Below, in pieces: positions 32,887 through 44,278 of a DNA stretch of 64,000 nt (the stretch's first letter is position 1; every line of letters starts with the position of its first letter). The notes beneath the pieces were generated by a model. It worked only from the letters and a program-made list of their open reading frames with translations, made no database searches and was not told where the DNA came from. The stretch spans positions 1 through 64,000 of the forward strand of contig JALECJ010000006.1 of NCBI GenBank assembly GCA_023515745.1. The letters run 5' to 3'. The position numbers were made by a program, and so were the translations under genes. The stretch comes from Amoeboaphelidium protococcarum. Taxonomy: Eukaryota; Aphelidiomycota; Aphelidea.

Positions 32887-34296
32887 TCATACTCTATTCC
32901 TAATCACATTTAACGCGTAAGTTGATGCAGTAACGAAACACAACAATGAACAAAGTAGGAACATCCAACCGCTACCAAACTGATTGTAAATGTATCCACC
33001 AAGAATTGATCCAACGAAAGGACCTAATCCGCTGTAAATAGCAGAGAAAATTCCCTGAGAAGTTCCTTGATACTATTTAGGAGCCAATGAAGCAGCGGCC
33101 TAAACGGCACTTCCATAGAAAGTAGCGTACATCACACCATGGAGAAGCTCAATCGCGAGATCAATGTATGGACTGAGCGTAAAGAAGCTCAACAACGCGT
33201 ACATCAGAGTTCTAAAACATAGTATCATCATGCTCAGAATCATGACCCATTTAGATGCTTCGGTAGCTTTAACATTTTACAATCCTAAGCACTTGAGTAT
33301 CAGCACCTGCACCGCGCCATTAAAGAAAAAGAATGGAGCCTCGAGTATGACACGATTAAGACTGCCAAATGCCAAGATCGTATCAGAGGCATTCAAACGC
33401 TAAACCAGCATGATATTAAGAAAGTTGTTCACCACAGACTGACCCAGACCTTACACGAGAGCAAAAGCCCAGAATAATACCATTTCAGAATTTTCACTCA
33501 ATGCTCTGACCGATTATAAAAAAGTTGGCTTTATTTCATTTACTGATAGCTCAATATCTAGCGGCAAATCTCCTTCATCTAGAGGTTTCATGATAAGCGC
33601 AGACTTTTCAACATCCAAGGTATCATTATTGTTCAATTTTTACAGAGCAAGTTTATCCGCCTTTGAGTTATTGTAATCTACTTACTCGTTCTAATCGGGG
33701 ATAAAAAGTGTGGCAACAAATACGCCGCCGACCAGCACAGTCCATCCTATAAACGTGACACTCATTCTAGGCAACACATTGTATATATATCCCATAATGA
33801 ACGCCGATAAGCCGTACGTGATACTTCCCACCCATCTCTACTTACCATACAACTGCTTCTGGTCAATCTCGTCCATCTTCCCTGATCTCTGTTTCAACTT
33901 TCCCAGCACCATCGTGTCCATCAGAGGGGATATTGCGCAAAAAGGAATCGCGTAAAATAGAGACACAGCCACAGTGAGTAGATACGGTGTGGATATCAGC
34001 AATTAGCCATAATTGATATTAGGGTCATCGCGAAGTAGTATGTACATCATTGCTGCGACAGACGACACCACAGCACATCCGATGAGCATCCTCTTGTGCC
34101 AGCCGTACTTGTCAGCGATGAACATGAACTAAGGCGCGACGAAAAACGATATAACGGGCGATAGAGAGGTGAGCATCCCAATCTGGACTGGAGTAAACTT
34201 CATCACTTGATCGTAAAACAGCGCCAGATAAGCCATACTTCCATAGCCAAAGAAGAGCACCGCGATTTACACCTTCAAATCCCAATGTTTCACCAT
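32887..34296 (-). CDS. Major facilitator superfamily transporter, copy B
   Basis: Single exon, 469 aa. It is the tandem paralogue of copy A, same strand, 233 bp upstream of its start. Conserved blocks are HWDLKVQIAVLFFGYG, SFFVAPQFMFIADKYGWHK, QRWVGSITYGLSAFIMGY, QSVVNNFLNIMLVQRLNA and GLGPFVGSILGGYIYN. About 12 membrane segments are predicted by hydropathy. Substrate is not identifiable. Several Gln conserved between copies are written TAG or TAA in one copy and CAA or CAG in the other, which shows that the codons are synonymous. Confidence 0.8.
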
Positions 34297-34757
34297 ATTT
34301 ATTTTCTAACTAGTTTCTGGTTGAAAGGTAGAAATAGACTTTATCACGGCAAGTCTGGTTATTTCATCCGCTTTTAAAAATAGCCTCCCATCTTCCCATC
34401 TGGTCATGATGTCAATTTCAATAGTCTTGGTAACGTGGCGATCAAGTAAAATCAAAGATTACCTTGTAAATCTATGCACACCAATTCAACTTTGTAAACA
34501 CATTAAAATTTTTTTAAATTATGGTATTAATTGTTGAGCTGAAACCGTGTTGACGCGTTTCAGTCACTCACTCTCTCTCTTTATCATATAAGAGTTGAAA
34601 CAACTGTTAATATACTTGTTATATCTCATATTCACTTCACTCTCTTATACTATTCTTAACATTAATTTTCACCAAGTAGACCGTTTTGATTAAATTTGAT
34701 ATTACCCTCATTCAAACTTTCCCTTCGTCGCTTCTATAGAACGAAATTAGGCGCCTG
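34297..34757. promoter_or_regulatory. Divergent region between MFS copy B and ABCD transporter
   Basis: This 461-bp interval has ACGCGT at 34553-34558 in the context GACGCGTTTCAG, followed by a CACTCACTCTCTCTCT pyrimidine tract. The rest is AT-rich with no coding signal. Confidence 0.35.
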
Positions 34758-36473
34758 ATGAAGTACTTTCCCTTAGATGATCGTGACCATTGTCAAGATG
34801 GAGACTTACGTAATGTTTATAATAAAGGGAATAGTATAAAGTACATGGCTTGGCTGCTGAAAGTTTTATATTGTAGAAAGACTATTGCTCTTGTTATTGG
34901 TGTTTTAATATCGTAGATGACATTCTAGATTTTATCAAACTTCATGGGCTAACTCACCGCCAATTACTATCCTATATTGCAGCAGAGGTAGTATGACGCG
35001 TTCATTCGATTAAATTGGCAAGTCTTGCTATTTGTTGTTGGTATTGCCATCTCTCTAGGAGTTGGCAGTCTAGTGGCTCGAATCCTGGCTTTGCATGCGA
35101 GAAGGAAATTGACTCGGTATCTGCACAAATTGCTAATTGGTGACAGCAGGAATGCATATCTCAATCTTTAATCAGATGCAGCTATTGATACTGTGGACTA
35201 GCGAGTAACTTAGGACGTGGATCGACTTGCTTATGTACTGTGTGTTGACATTTTGTCGAAATTGATATTGTCACCTGCTTTGATTGTATTCTACTCTGTA
35301 AAAGTTGCTTAAAGCGCTGGTAATTCTGCATTGACTTCATTGGCAATCATTTACGCGTATTTTATTGTATCTGTGCTTGTTACACGACTTGTCTCACTTC
35401 CGCTTGTATGGTTGACGTAGCAGAAGGAGTAGGCTGAAGGTGATTTTCGTCTGAAGCATGTCAGTGTAGAAAACAGCTTGCTTGAGATTTGCTTATGGTT
35501 TGGTTAATCTTTTGAAATTGATAGATTGAACACCTTGCTGTCTAATCTTCTTTAAGCTTACAGAATATTTTATGTCAAAGACTCGGTAGTTACTGTTATA
35601 ACTTAGTTTGTATTTTGGTATGGATCCATAATTTGCTACATTATAGTTGCCATTCCTATCTTCAGTGGCGTCTATGATGATCGTAGTGAGGTTGAGATTT
35701 CAAAGATTGTCGCTCTCACTGTATTCTATTGCATACAACTGATATCAGCTTTATCTAATCTGGTTGTGGCGATAGATAAAGTGTATGAGTTTCTTGGCTA
35801 TTTATCGCGTGTATTTGATTTGGTTATGGCTTGCGATTCTATGCACTTATCGAATGGAGAGGCTGCAATGAATGATGACTCTTTCAATAATACTGGAGTT
35901 CTCATAGAGTGCTAAGAAGTGTCTTATAGTTTACCCAACGGCATCACAGCTATTGTACCAGACTTTACATTGCTCTCTGGGTAGTGTATAGCATTACAAG
36001 GTGTTAATGGTTCTGGTAAATCCACCCTCGTTAAATGTCTATCAGGACTGCAATCGCTATCATCCGGTCAACTGTCTATCTTTACAAAAGATATCGTGTA
36101 TCTACCTTAGAATTCTTATATATTGCCGTTCGCGTCTTTGACCGATTAACTGGTCTATCCTGACGACAGCGTGAGTGATGTCAATGCAGATCTTTATAGC
36201 CTGTTGATGAAGGAGTTTGCATTAAATGAATTGACAACCATTCCTGATCTGAGACAGTTATCAGCAGGTGAAACCTAACGCGTCTTATTTGCCAGAGCTC
36301 TTCTGAAGCAGCCACGTCTACTTATTATAGATGAGGCTACTAGCTCAATGGATAGCCAATGGGAGTTGCGGTGCTTCCAATTGTGTAAAACTCTCAACAT
36401 ATCTTGTCTCTGGATCAGTCATAACACTCGTCTCGTTCCCATTGATCTCGTATTATCGCTCACTTGGTAGTGA
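34758..36473 (+). CDS. ABC half-transporter, subfamily D-like (peroxisomal/lysosomal type)
   Basis: Single exon, 571 aa. An N-terminal transmembrane domain of about six helices has the subfamily D arrangement (LTRYLHKLLI, DQRVTQDVDRL). The nucleotide-binding domain has Walker A GVNGSGKST (about residue 415), Q-loop YLPQNSYILPF (its catalytic Gln is TAG), signature LSAGETQRV (Gln TAA), Walker B LLIIDEATS and a final His switch in WISHN. ABCD proteins dimerise and import fatty acyl-CoAs into peroxisomes, or cobalamin out of lysosomes (ABCD4). At 571 aa it is shorter than PMP70 and closer to ABCD4. Penultimate codon is TAG, directly before TGA. Confidence 0.82.
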
Positions 36474-36648
36474 AGTAATTTTAATCATTTGATGAAATAA
36501 TTATGGAAATCCCTACTAATATAGTTATCCTTTAAACTTAGAGTTCTCAGACTTGAAATTTTGATGATTAGTAGTGTCTCTCTCACACTCTTCTCTCACG
36601 CTCTTTCCATTTCTTGGCGAAAGTCAGCAGTTTCATAATCGCGCCGTA

Positions 36649-39600
36649 ATGGGCAAAACTAACGCAGAGAGACGACTGCAGGCAGTAAATAGCAATCTTA
36701 CTCTAGATAGACAATTAGTTGGACAGGTTAAAATTAATGATAATGTTAACATTGACATTTACAGGCCGCAGTATCCTCAGCTGGTACCTCATGTCCCAGA
36801 TCTACCACGTTTGATGCAAGCGTTTAAAACTATGCAATTGTATGTTCAATGGCTGATGTAGAAATATGCTCTTGGTCAAGATGCTTTCCTTATTGGCCCA
36901 CCTTCTAGAATGAAAAGATAAATTGCTCTTGCCTTTGCACAGCTACTCCGCAAAGAAGTTGAGTATCTCATCATCACGGGGGAGACAACTGAATCTGATC
37001 TCAAGTTGCGCCGAGAGATTGTCGATGATTCTGTAGTCTTTGTGGAATAAGCTCCTGTAAAAGCCGCGCTTTATGGACGAATATTGATTATTGAGGGGAT
37101 TGAGCGTGCAGAACGTAACATATTGCCGATTCTGAATAATTTATTAGAGAATAGGGAACTCTAACTCGATGATGGTAGATTTTTTATGAATCCCAAGGCT
37201 TTTGATAATTTGATCACGACAGGTGGATAGACTGTTGAATAGTTGAATTCTTAAAATTTGTTTAGGATCTCTGAGTAGTTTATGGTTATTGCACTTGGAC
37301 TTCCCGTCCCAAAGTATAAAGGTTTCATGTTGGATCCACCATTCAGAAGTCGCTTTCAATCGCGGTCATTATCTTTATCTTAATTTGATGCTGATTTTAT
37401 GGCAAAAGTGTTTCGTATTGATGATCTCAAAGTATAGAATTTGGTTTAGATAGTACTCAAGTTTAAAAGTCTCATAAATGCCGCAGCTGAGGCTCAGTCT
37501 GAAATTTCAGAGTGTATTGCTGATTTTGACACCTTGATGGAAGTTTGTACTCGTTTGGATGTTTAGACAATTGACACTATTTAAATGTTGTCTTGTATTT
37601 ATCCTCCCCTATACAGACTCCTTTATAACAATGTCATTTTATAAATTCTGGTAGAGTGCGGATTGAATACAGTGTCATAAAAGCCAGGATCTGAGTTAGG
37701 ACTAGATTAATAGCAAGCTCTAAATGTCATATCGACGATGATCAGAGCTGGGTAGAACGTTGCTTTAATTGGAGAATCTGGATGTGGTAAATCTTACTTA
37801 GTCTAGTAGCTAAGTATGCATCTAGGCAAAGATAAATAGTAGATTATTGTCATTCCGGTACACAGCGATGTTACTTACAAGGATCTGCTTTAAACTCGAT
37901 CAACAGATTCCAAAGGGAACACAGTATGGCGGAATTCGTTATTAGTTGAAGCTGCGTTGAATGGTCATATAGTTGTTCTTGATGGTGTTCACCAGTTGCA
38001 TCCTGATGTTCTTAATGCTCTCAGCTGGTTCATGTAAATGCGATCAGTAACTCTCCCTGATGGAACATTAGTGACTGATGGTCATTAGGCTGATGGTGAG
38101 ACATCCATGAAAGCTGATAGAAATGTCATTTATGCTCATTCAAATTTTAGAGTAATAGCTGTAGGTGCAATAGATGCAACTAAGTAGGTAAATGGGCCGG
38201 CCGTTGATTGGATAACTCCTCAGCTGTAAAACTGTCTGGTATTTGTTCATTTGCGAAATCTCCCTTTAGAATAGTGTCGCAGTATAATTTTGTAGCGTGT
38301 GAATGGAGCAGATCCTCACCTTATTTAGAAATTGTTACAGTTATCTCTTCAATTGCGCACCTCTGATGAAGTCTAACTCCAGCCTTTGAAAGAATTCCTG
38401 AATATTGTTCAACTGAAAAGACTAGTTCTGATGCATTATTAATATGGAATGTCTCTATAGATGCTTATCCGTGATGCTTGTCTTTATTCCATATTACCGC
38501 TTGATGTATAGAAAGTACTTGATCGGCTCATCCAAGATCATCTTGGTGTCGAATAAGTGAACTCCACTTTGAGTATTGATATCTTGAATTAGAATGGCGA
38601 GACTGTAGTTAAAGCTGGATAATAGCGGTACGCTGTGACCAATGAAAGAGATCGAGAGCTTATACCAAATGTATTTTTTGTATAAAATAAGTCTCAGATG
38701 AACATTTTGAACAGAATGTGCTTATGCTATATCGAATCTCAACCGATCCTGCTTATTGGAAATCAAGGTGTTGGAAAGAACAAGATTGCTGACAAGTTTT
38801 GCTAAATGCTACAGCTTCCTCGGTAGTACATGCAGTTGAATAGAGACTCTACGTTTTAGTCGTTGGTCTCAGTTCCAACTTTTGATTCTGGTGCTATCAG
38901 ATATGTAGATTCTCCCCTTGTTACTGCAGCAATTAGAGGCCACGTTGTTGTAATAGATGAGGCTGATAAGGCATCACCACAAGTTCTTGCCGCGTTAAAG
39001 TCTCTTATTAAAGATTAGCTGTTACATTTAGGTGATGGTCGAGTATTGGTAGGATCTTAAGAGCTGTCTGGCGGCTCGAGTCTCAGCTCTTTGCCCATAC
39101 ATAAAGATTTCAGATTGATTGTGTTGGCCAACCGTGCTGGATTCCCGTTCCAAGGTAATGATTTCTACGCGTCAATGTCTGATTGCTTTTGCCCGTTTGT
39201 AGTTTAAAATCCAGACAGAGAGTCAGAGTTGGAGATGGTCAGATAATATGCTCCAGACATACATGATACTGTATTAGTTTAACTTTAAGCGCTTTTTACT
39301 GATTTACGTGAACTATCAGACAAGGGATAGCTCTCGTATCCATACTCTACCCGAGAATTGGTTAATGTGGTAAAGTAATTGCAAAAGTTTCCATCGTCGT
39401 CTATTTCAATTGCTCTGCGAAATGTATTTGATTTTGATTCTTTTGATAGTGATAGAGCTAATCTGATATCTTCCATTTTAGCAAAGCACGGTCTGGCACC
39501 ATTACTCTCCTCAGCTGATTCCCTTCTATCTGGCCGATTTGCTGTCTCAAGATCTATTCACCCTCCTATATAGTTTAATGTGAAGACTGTCTATTCCTTG

Positions 39601-41733
39601 ATATAAGTGTCCGCTCCCAGAATTGAGACTTTTCCGCTTAGTCTCGGATCATCTGTGAAATTATTTGCAGATCGTAGACTTGTTCCAATTGACTCTGCTT
39701 ACTGCAATGGAACTGAGATCACTTAAGTATTTACTTTGCCGTTCAAGTCACTGAGCTGTAACGTGGATCAGTTTGCTAATGGTAAGTTTCTGATGATTGA
39801 CCAGAATCCGTACTCTATCGTGATATTAGACTTGCAGAGGATGGTAGCTATTGAGTATGACGTTCACGATACGTTTCGCAATTCTATCCAGTAGGAGCCG
39901 ATGGATATCTAATTCTGTTCAGTGTGCACAATTTCTGATTAGCAGTCTTGGAAAGCTGTTTTATTACACGAGTCAATGTCGAGACTGTACTCTTATGATT
40001 TTGACCGTAATATTGTCAGTTTCTTCCCGCTGGATGAAGTTGCTGGCTTAGGTAAACTTTGTATTATAAAACTTGACGGGTCTCAAGTTGGTATTTATAG
40101 ACAGCAGTGTTATCGTTTACTTGTAATTGATTTTTAGCTTAATAAGAAGGTGTTAATCACTTTCAATTAGGCCGTATAATCTGTACAGAAATTTGTTGGC
40201 GATGGGCTGATTTTAATCTCTACAGCGACGGGTTCCAAATTGATGCTGAACATGTTGAAGTGGACAATGTATGAAATTCCTCAATTACCTGATCTTTTAT
40301 GCTTTCCATTAAGTGACGGTTTTGTTGCTCAAGCAGACATTTAGAATACTTCTAGTCTGTTTTCGATTGTTTCTGTGGGTTCCAATGAAGTAGCTTTAAA
40401 CAGGTCTGATCAGATTATGGATTTTTAGACGGTTGTTTGCAGCCAGTAGGATGTGACAGTAGTTTGCTAAAATGAGAAAATATAAATATCCTATCCTGAT
40501 TCGTTGGTTAGACTCAAGTTATCCAGGAGCGACACTCGAGCTTTATAATGTCTACCGTCTGCATTACCTGGCGGATTTTTTATATTCAAGGGCGATTGCA
40601 TTTTGTAGTTAAATACGCAAAGACAACGTCATCACCTGCTTGGAGCCTCCTCATCTTAAGAGTCTGATGGTAATGCTGAATTTATGCTCAACTTTAATGG
40701 AGTCCCTGGGATTGGTTTTGGTGATGGTGATGGCGACGGGCAAGGCGAAGGTCATGGTGCTTCCGAGAGAAAAGATACACAATTTAGTGCTGAAAATCAT
40801 CTTTCGACTCGGGAGACGAGTCCTTAATTGTCTAAAGAGATATTGGAAGCTCAGTAGCGAGTAAGACAAGCAGCATTGAAGAAACGACTCTCAGCCATAT
40901 CTAATAGCGAGATCTAGGCTGAGGAATATGAACGGCGGAAGTAAAAGATCTTTGGATCTATCAGAGAGTTGAAGATCATCTTGGAGGCGTCAGAGTCGAA
41001 AACTAAAGAGAAATAGTGGCAGAGCAATCAAGTATACGGCGATTTTGACGATAGAAAGATTGTAGATTCGGTGGTTGGTGAGAGAAATATATACAAACGG
41101 CGACTTGTCAAGGACAATAATCCTTTCGCTACCAATTTACTACCAAAGAAATTGATTATCAGCTTTGATGTAAGCGCCAGTATGTCTAGGTACAATCCTC
41201 ACGATGGTCGTCTCGAAAGGACGTTGGAAGTGGCGCTGATGCTACTTGAATCTCTCTGCGGATTCGAGCATAAGTTCAAGTACGAAATATACGGCCATTC
41301 CGGAGATTCTGCCTACATTCCATTTGTAAAGCCTTCATAGTATCCGAAAACGGATTCTGAGCGGTTAAAGATCATTGAATAGATGCACGCTCACTCAACT
41401 CACTGTATTGCGGGAGACAACACTCTGAACGCTCTGAGACTGGTCACCGATGCGGCTGCTTCTACTGATAGTCAAGAAGAGTTTGACGAGCGAATTGTTA
41501 TTCTCATCAGTGATGCCAATATTGAATAGTATGGGATTTCTGCGTCGGATCTACGGCAGGAGATGGAAAATGTGAAGGAGAATGTGGTTAGTTCTTACCT
41601 CATCTTTATTGGCTCTCTTCGAGATTAAGCTTAAAAATTGTTGAAAGAACTCCCTGTGGGACACTGTTATATCTGCGAGGACTCGTCGGAACTACCTGGC
41701 ATTGTTAGAAGGATTCTATCTCAAAGTTTATGA
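36649..41733 (+). CDS. VWA8: VWA8-like AAA+ ATPase with von Willebrand A domain
   Basis: Single exon, 1694 aa. It matches VWA8, a large midasin-like AAA+ protein of mitochondria. The first AAA module has IGPPSRMKRQ and ERNILPILNNLLENRELQ. The second has GESGCGKS. The third has GNQGVGKNKIADKF, VVIDEADKA, ANRAGFPFQGNDF and YPYSTRELVNVVK. A C-terminal VWA domain has the metal-binding motif DVSASMS (about residue 1507). It is preceded by a Gly/Asp-rich linker (GFGDGDGDG). The N terminus MGKTNAERRLQ is not an obvious mitochondrial presequence. In-frame sequence continues upstream to a TGA at 36565 without an ATG, so an upstream exon may be missing. TAA/TAG Gln codons are abundant. Confidence 0.9.
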
Positions 41734-41852
41734 TTTTCTGGTGATTTACATTTTAGCGTTAGCTTTGGAATTTCTCTTGTTTGGACTTGGCATTTTCACA
41801 GTCTTGCTGTAAATGTTGAGCCTTTGCATATTAGATCAAAGTAATATTTATA

Positions 41853-42104
41853 ATGTGTATATGCTTTATTTCTGTCCTAGATGTATACCATTTCCTACCA
41901 CGTCAGAGGAGTCGGTTCAAACTCAGCGTAATCGCGTTTAACCGAACTAACTTAGCGCGACCTTTTTCATTGCGATTCTACAACCCGATGTTGCAAAGTA
42001 AAATGTTTAAGATACTGAGATCAGACTACATTCAATGGCATCCGTTGTTAAAATATCTTAGGTTCACTTACTTCATGGAAGCATAATTTGACATCGCCAT
42101 ATGA
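41853..42104 (+). CDS. Hypothetical 83-residue open frame
   Basis: An ATG-to-TGA frame with one in-frame TAA, no domain I recognise and no low-complexity bias. When only TGA stops translation, frames of this length are expected by chance. I list it only because it fills the gap between VWA8 and the degenerate region, and expect it not to be a gene. Confidence 0.15.
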
Positions 42105-42143
42105 CTTGACGCGTTTACTGCTGTGTGAAGAGCTACCACTCCT

Positions 42144-42910
42144 ATGGACGCTAACGAAGAATTTGCTGCGTATTTCAATTGGCGGAGAAAGTTGGTACTA
42201 TGGAGAGACTAATATTGAACTTGCCTGTTAATAGCTTGTAAACTGGTCAACTAATTGAATCGAAGATGATTGAAGAATGCGGTGTATTTCTCACGCTGAT
42301 AGGGCCGTATAGCAAAATCTCTAAACAGTTTGGTCCAAGTATAGAGTAGAACGACACTTCTGACGATAATACTAGTCGCTTGCAATAATTACTTATGACG
42401 AATCGATTGGTGTTCCACGCGATTAAGTAGCTCAATATGTTCGAAAAGTGTCGAAAGTCTATAGCTATCAGAGGAACTAAAAGGCATATCTCAGTTTTGT
42501 CAATTATTTTAAAAATATTCCGATCCCGGTCCTAATATTTGCGCGTCGAATGCTTATCCTATTGAAAGGTCTGTTGACGCTTCGCCCGCGAATGTATGCG
42601 CTAGATGCAGCTTAGATCTGGCTGGTATTAAGTTTGATCACTGGGAATGCTTTTAAAACACACTTAGCTGTTATCTTCACGTCTCACTAGGTAGAACCCC
42701 GGCAGGCTAATTAATGAAGAAAATTTAACCATTCGGAAAATGGCAACATCTGCTTCGTCAAGGATGTAGTTAAGGATTGCAAATACTCTGTGGATTTTGC
42801 TGTAAAAGAGTTTGATGGAACGATGACTACTGAACTAGTGACTTGAAAGCTGGTGAAATTGAAATGCAAACCCGACTACGTGCAGGACTTAAACGGAAAT
42901 GAAAGGAAAT
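42144..42910 (+). pseudogene. Degenerate coding region, protein family not recognised
   Basis: Protein-like sequence runs through this stretch but changes frame about three times (near 42200, 42449 and 42720) and meets a TGA near 42843. Pieces are MDANEEFAAYFNWRRK, then ILNLPVNSLQTGQLIES, then QKYSDPGPNICASNAYPIE with VCARCSLDLAGIKFDHWECF (a CxxC pair), then ENGNICFVKDVVKDCKYSV and a Lys-rich end. I found no GT-AG introns that would join them cleanly. A decaying pseudogene fits best. A multi-exon gene or assembly indels remain possible. It lies 180 bp upstream of the retrotransposon and has an ACGCGT box at 42109-42114. Confidence 0.45.
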
Positions 42911-43093
42911 GAATTTGAGCAATTGAATATTACCAAACTCCTATAGAACCCAGTCATCATCCAGCGACGCGTTATGCTTTGAAGTGTAAAGTTTCCCACT
43001 TTAAAGCCTGACCAGGAGTCCTAATCATGTATGGATCCGCTCCTCCCCCTGCGATTGTCTTTGAGTTCATATTATGTCTTGCCTTCTCAAAAA

Positions 43094-43360
43094 TGTTAAC
43101 GTAACACCTGGTCATGAGGCTGATACCACATCTCAGTGCTGAGTGGCGTACTGATCTTCCCACGCCTCATGTCGCTACCGATGTTTCCCACGCCTTGAGT
43201 TATATATGCGGATGTCTGAGTACATCCTTCTTTTATTGATCATCGTGTTAATATAGTTTTTACTTATTTGCACGTTATACTATTTCATCTTGTGTCTGTC
43301 CCTCGAACCTGCTCTGGTGGTTTTCCTATTGTATCTACATATACTTGCTGTAGAATAACA
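43094..43360 (+). repeat. 5' LTR
   Basis: A 267-bp direct repeat of 47902-48168 with TG...CA ends and a 5-bp terminal inverted repeat TGTTA/TAACA. A TATATAT box at 43201-43207 should place the transcription start, and thus the R region, roughly 30-40 bp downstream. A C/T-rich segment follows. Confidence 0.95.
43201..43207 (+). promoter_or_regulatory. LTR TATA box
   Basis: TATATAT in the 5' LTR, 41 bp upstream of the ATCGTGTTAA segment that pairs with the primer-binding region. Spacing fits a transcription start at or just before that segment. Confidence 0.55.
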
Positions 43361-43361
43361 C

Positions 43362-43371
43362 TTAACACGAT
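43362..43371 (+). other. Putative self-priming primer-binding site
   Basis: TTAACACGAT begins two bases inside the 5' LTR border. Its reverse complement ATCGTGTTAA occurs exactly at 43242-43251 in the LTR, near the expected 5' end of the RNA. The site does not start with TGG, the usual complement of a tRNA CCA end. This is the arrangement of Tf1/sushi elements, where the RNA 5' end folds back to prime minus-strand synthesis. Inference from complementarity only. Confidence 0.6.
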
Positions 43372-43372
43372 A

Positions 43373-44278
43373 ATGACCGATCCAAGATCCCAAACTCCAG
43401 ATGGAGTGAACGCGGAGATGCTAAGTGTCTTGCACTAATTACAGGCGGAAAATTAAAGTTTGCGTAACACCTTAGTTGCCGGTTCTCGTCCAGAAGTTCC
43501 GAAGCTGAAGCTGGTAATGCCTGACAAATATGCTGGGAATAGGGATTTATACCGTGGATTTGTGAACTAGCTGTCTGTCTTATTTGAGTTACAATCCTAG
43601 ATGTACTCTAATGATAGAGTGAAGATTCTTACTGTTGTGTCCCTGCTGTCTGACAAGGCCTTGAAGTGGGCGAATCCTATGCTGGAGAAGCCAGATCGTT
43701 TTCCCGTACAATTGAGTTCATACGAAGAATTTATGAAGGCCTTTGCTTCCGCCTTTGCTCCGGTGGATATCATTGCTACCGCTGGTGACCGTATTAAGAA
43801 GCTACGTCAGTCAAAAATGTCAGCTTCCTCTTACGCTGCTGAATTCCTTGCTCTTTCTGCAGATTTGGAATGGAACGATGCAGCGCTTATGTTCTAGTTT
43901 AGAGATGGTCTTAATAATGAGGTGAAGAACATGTTGCTGGGCTTCCCGGAACCAGACTCTCTGTCCGAATTGATGGACTTGTCTATTAAGAGTGATTAAA
44001 GACTTTACTTGAGCCGTTCATATCATGGAGCTCCTCGTCAGCCATATCCTCCTGCTGCTGTTCCTTCTGCGGTGCCTGTTGTCGGTGGGAGCAACCCGGA
44101 CGCAATGGAAATTGGCTAAGTCCGCAGAGAGCGCTTGAGTCCAGAAGAAAGAGCTCGTAGATTGGCGAATAATCTTTGTATAGTGTGCGGTGAATCTGGT
44201 CATTGGCGCATGGATTGTCCTATTGCAACTAAAAATCGCTCTCGCGACTCTGCTTCAGCGTAAGGTAAATAAGAATGA
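43373..44278 (+). CDS. gag: gag polyprotein of the Ty3/gypsy element
   Basis: 301 aa from ATG two bases after the primer site to TGA at 44276. It contains a retrotransposon capsid-like helical region ([29 protein letters not shown]) and a single CCHC zinc knuckle [14 protein letters not shown] for RNA packaging. In-frame TAA/TAG codons are Gln. The TGA is the only in-frame stop between gag and pol, and the same frame continues straight into protease. Sequence around the stop is GAA TGA CGT; UGA followed by C is the leakiest stop context known in other eukaryotes. Confidence 0.9.
44276..44278 (+). promoter_or_regulatory. Candidate UGA readthrough (recoding) site between gag and pol
   Basis: This single TGA separates the zinc-knuckle end of Gag from the protease, with no frame change. 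The next bases are CGTTTGG. LTR identity argues against accumulated decay. Mechanism is inferred; no downstream pseudoknot was verified. Confidence 0.65.

Noticed and set aside
42972-43163. Minus-strand frame shared by the 5' and 3' LTR regions
   Set aside because: It is the antisense of the LTR, repeated only because the LTRs are repeated.
43362-43374. tRNA-primed primer-binding site
   Set aside because: The sequence does not begin with TGG and does not match the 3' end of either tRNA in the window. Self-complementarity with the LTR is a better fit.
44276-44278. TGA between gag and pol read as selenocysteine or tryptophan
   Set aside because: TGA ends all other genes here, so it is not Trp. 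The site is between domains with no conserved Cys/Sec. Leaky termination is simpler.
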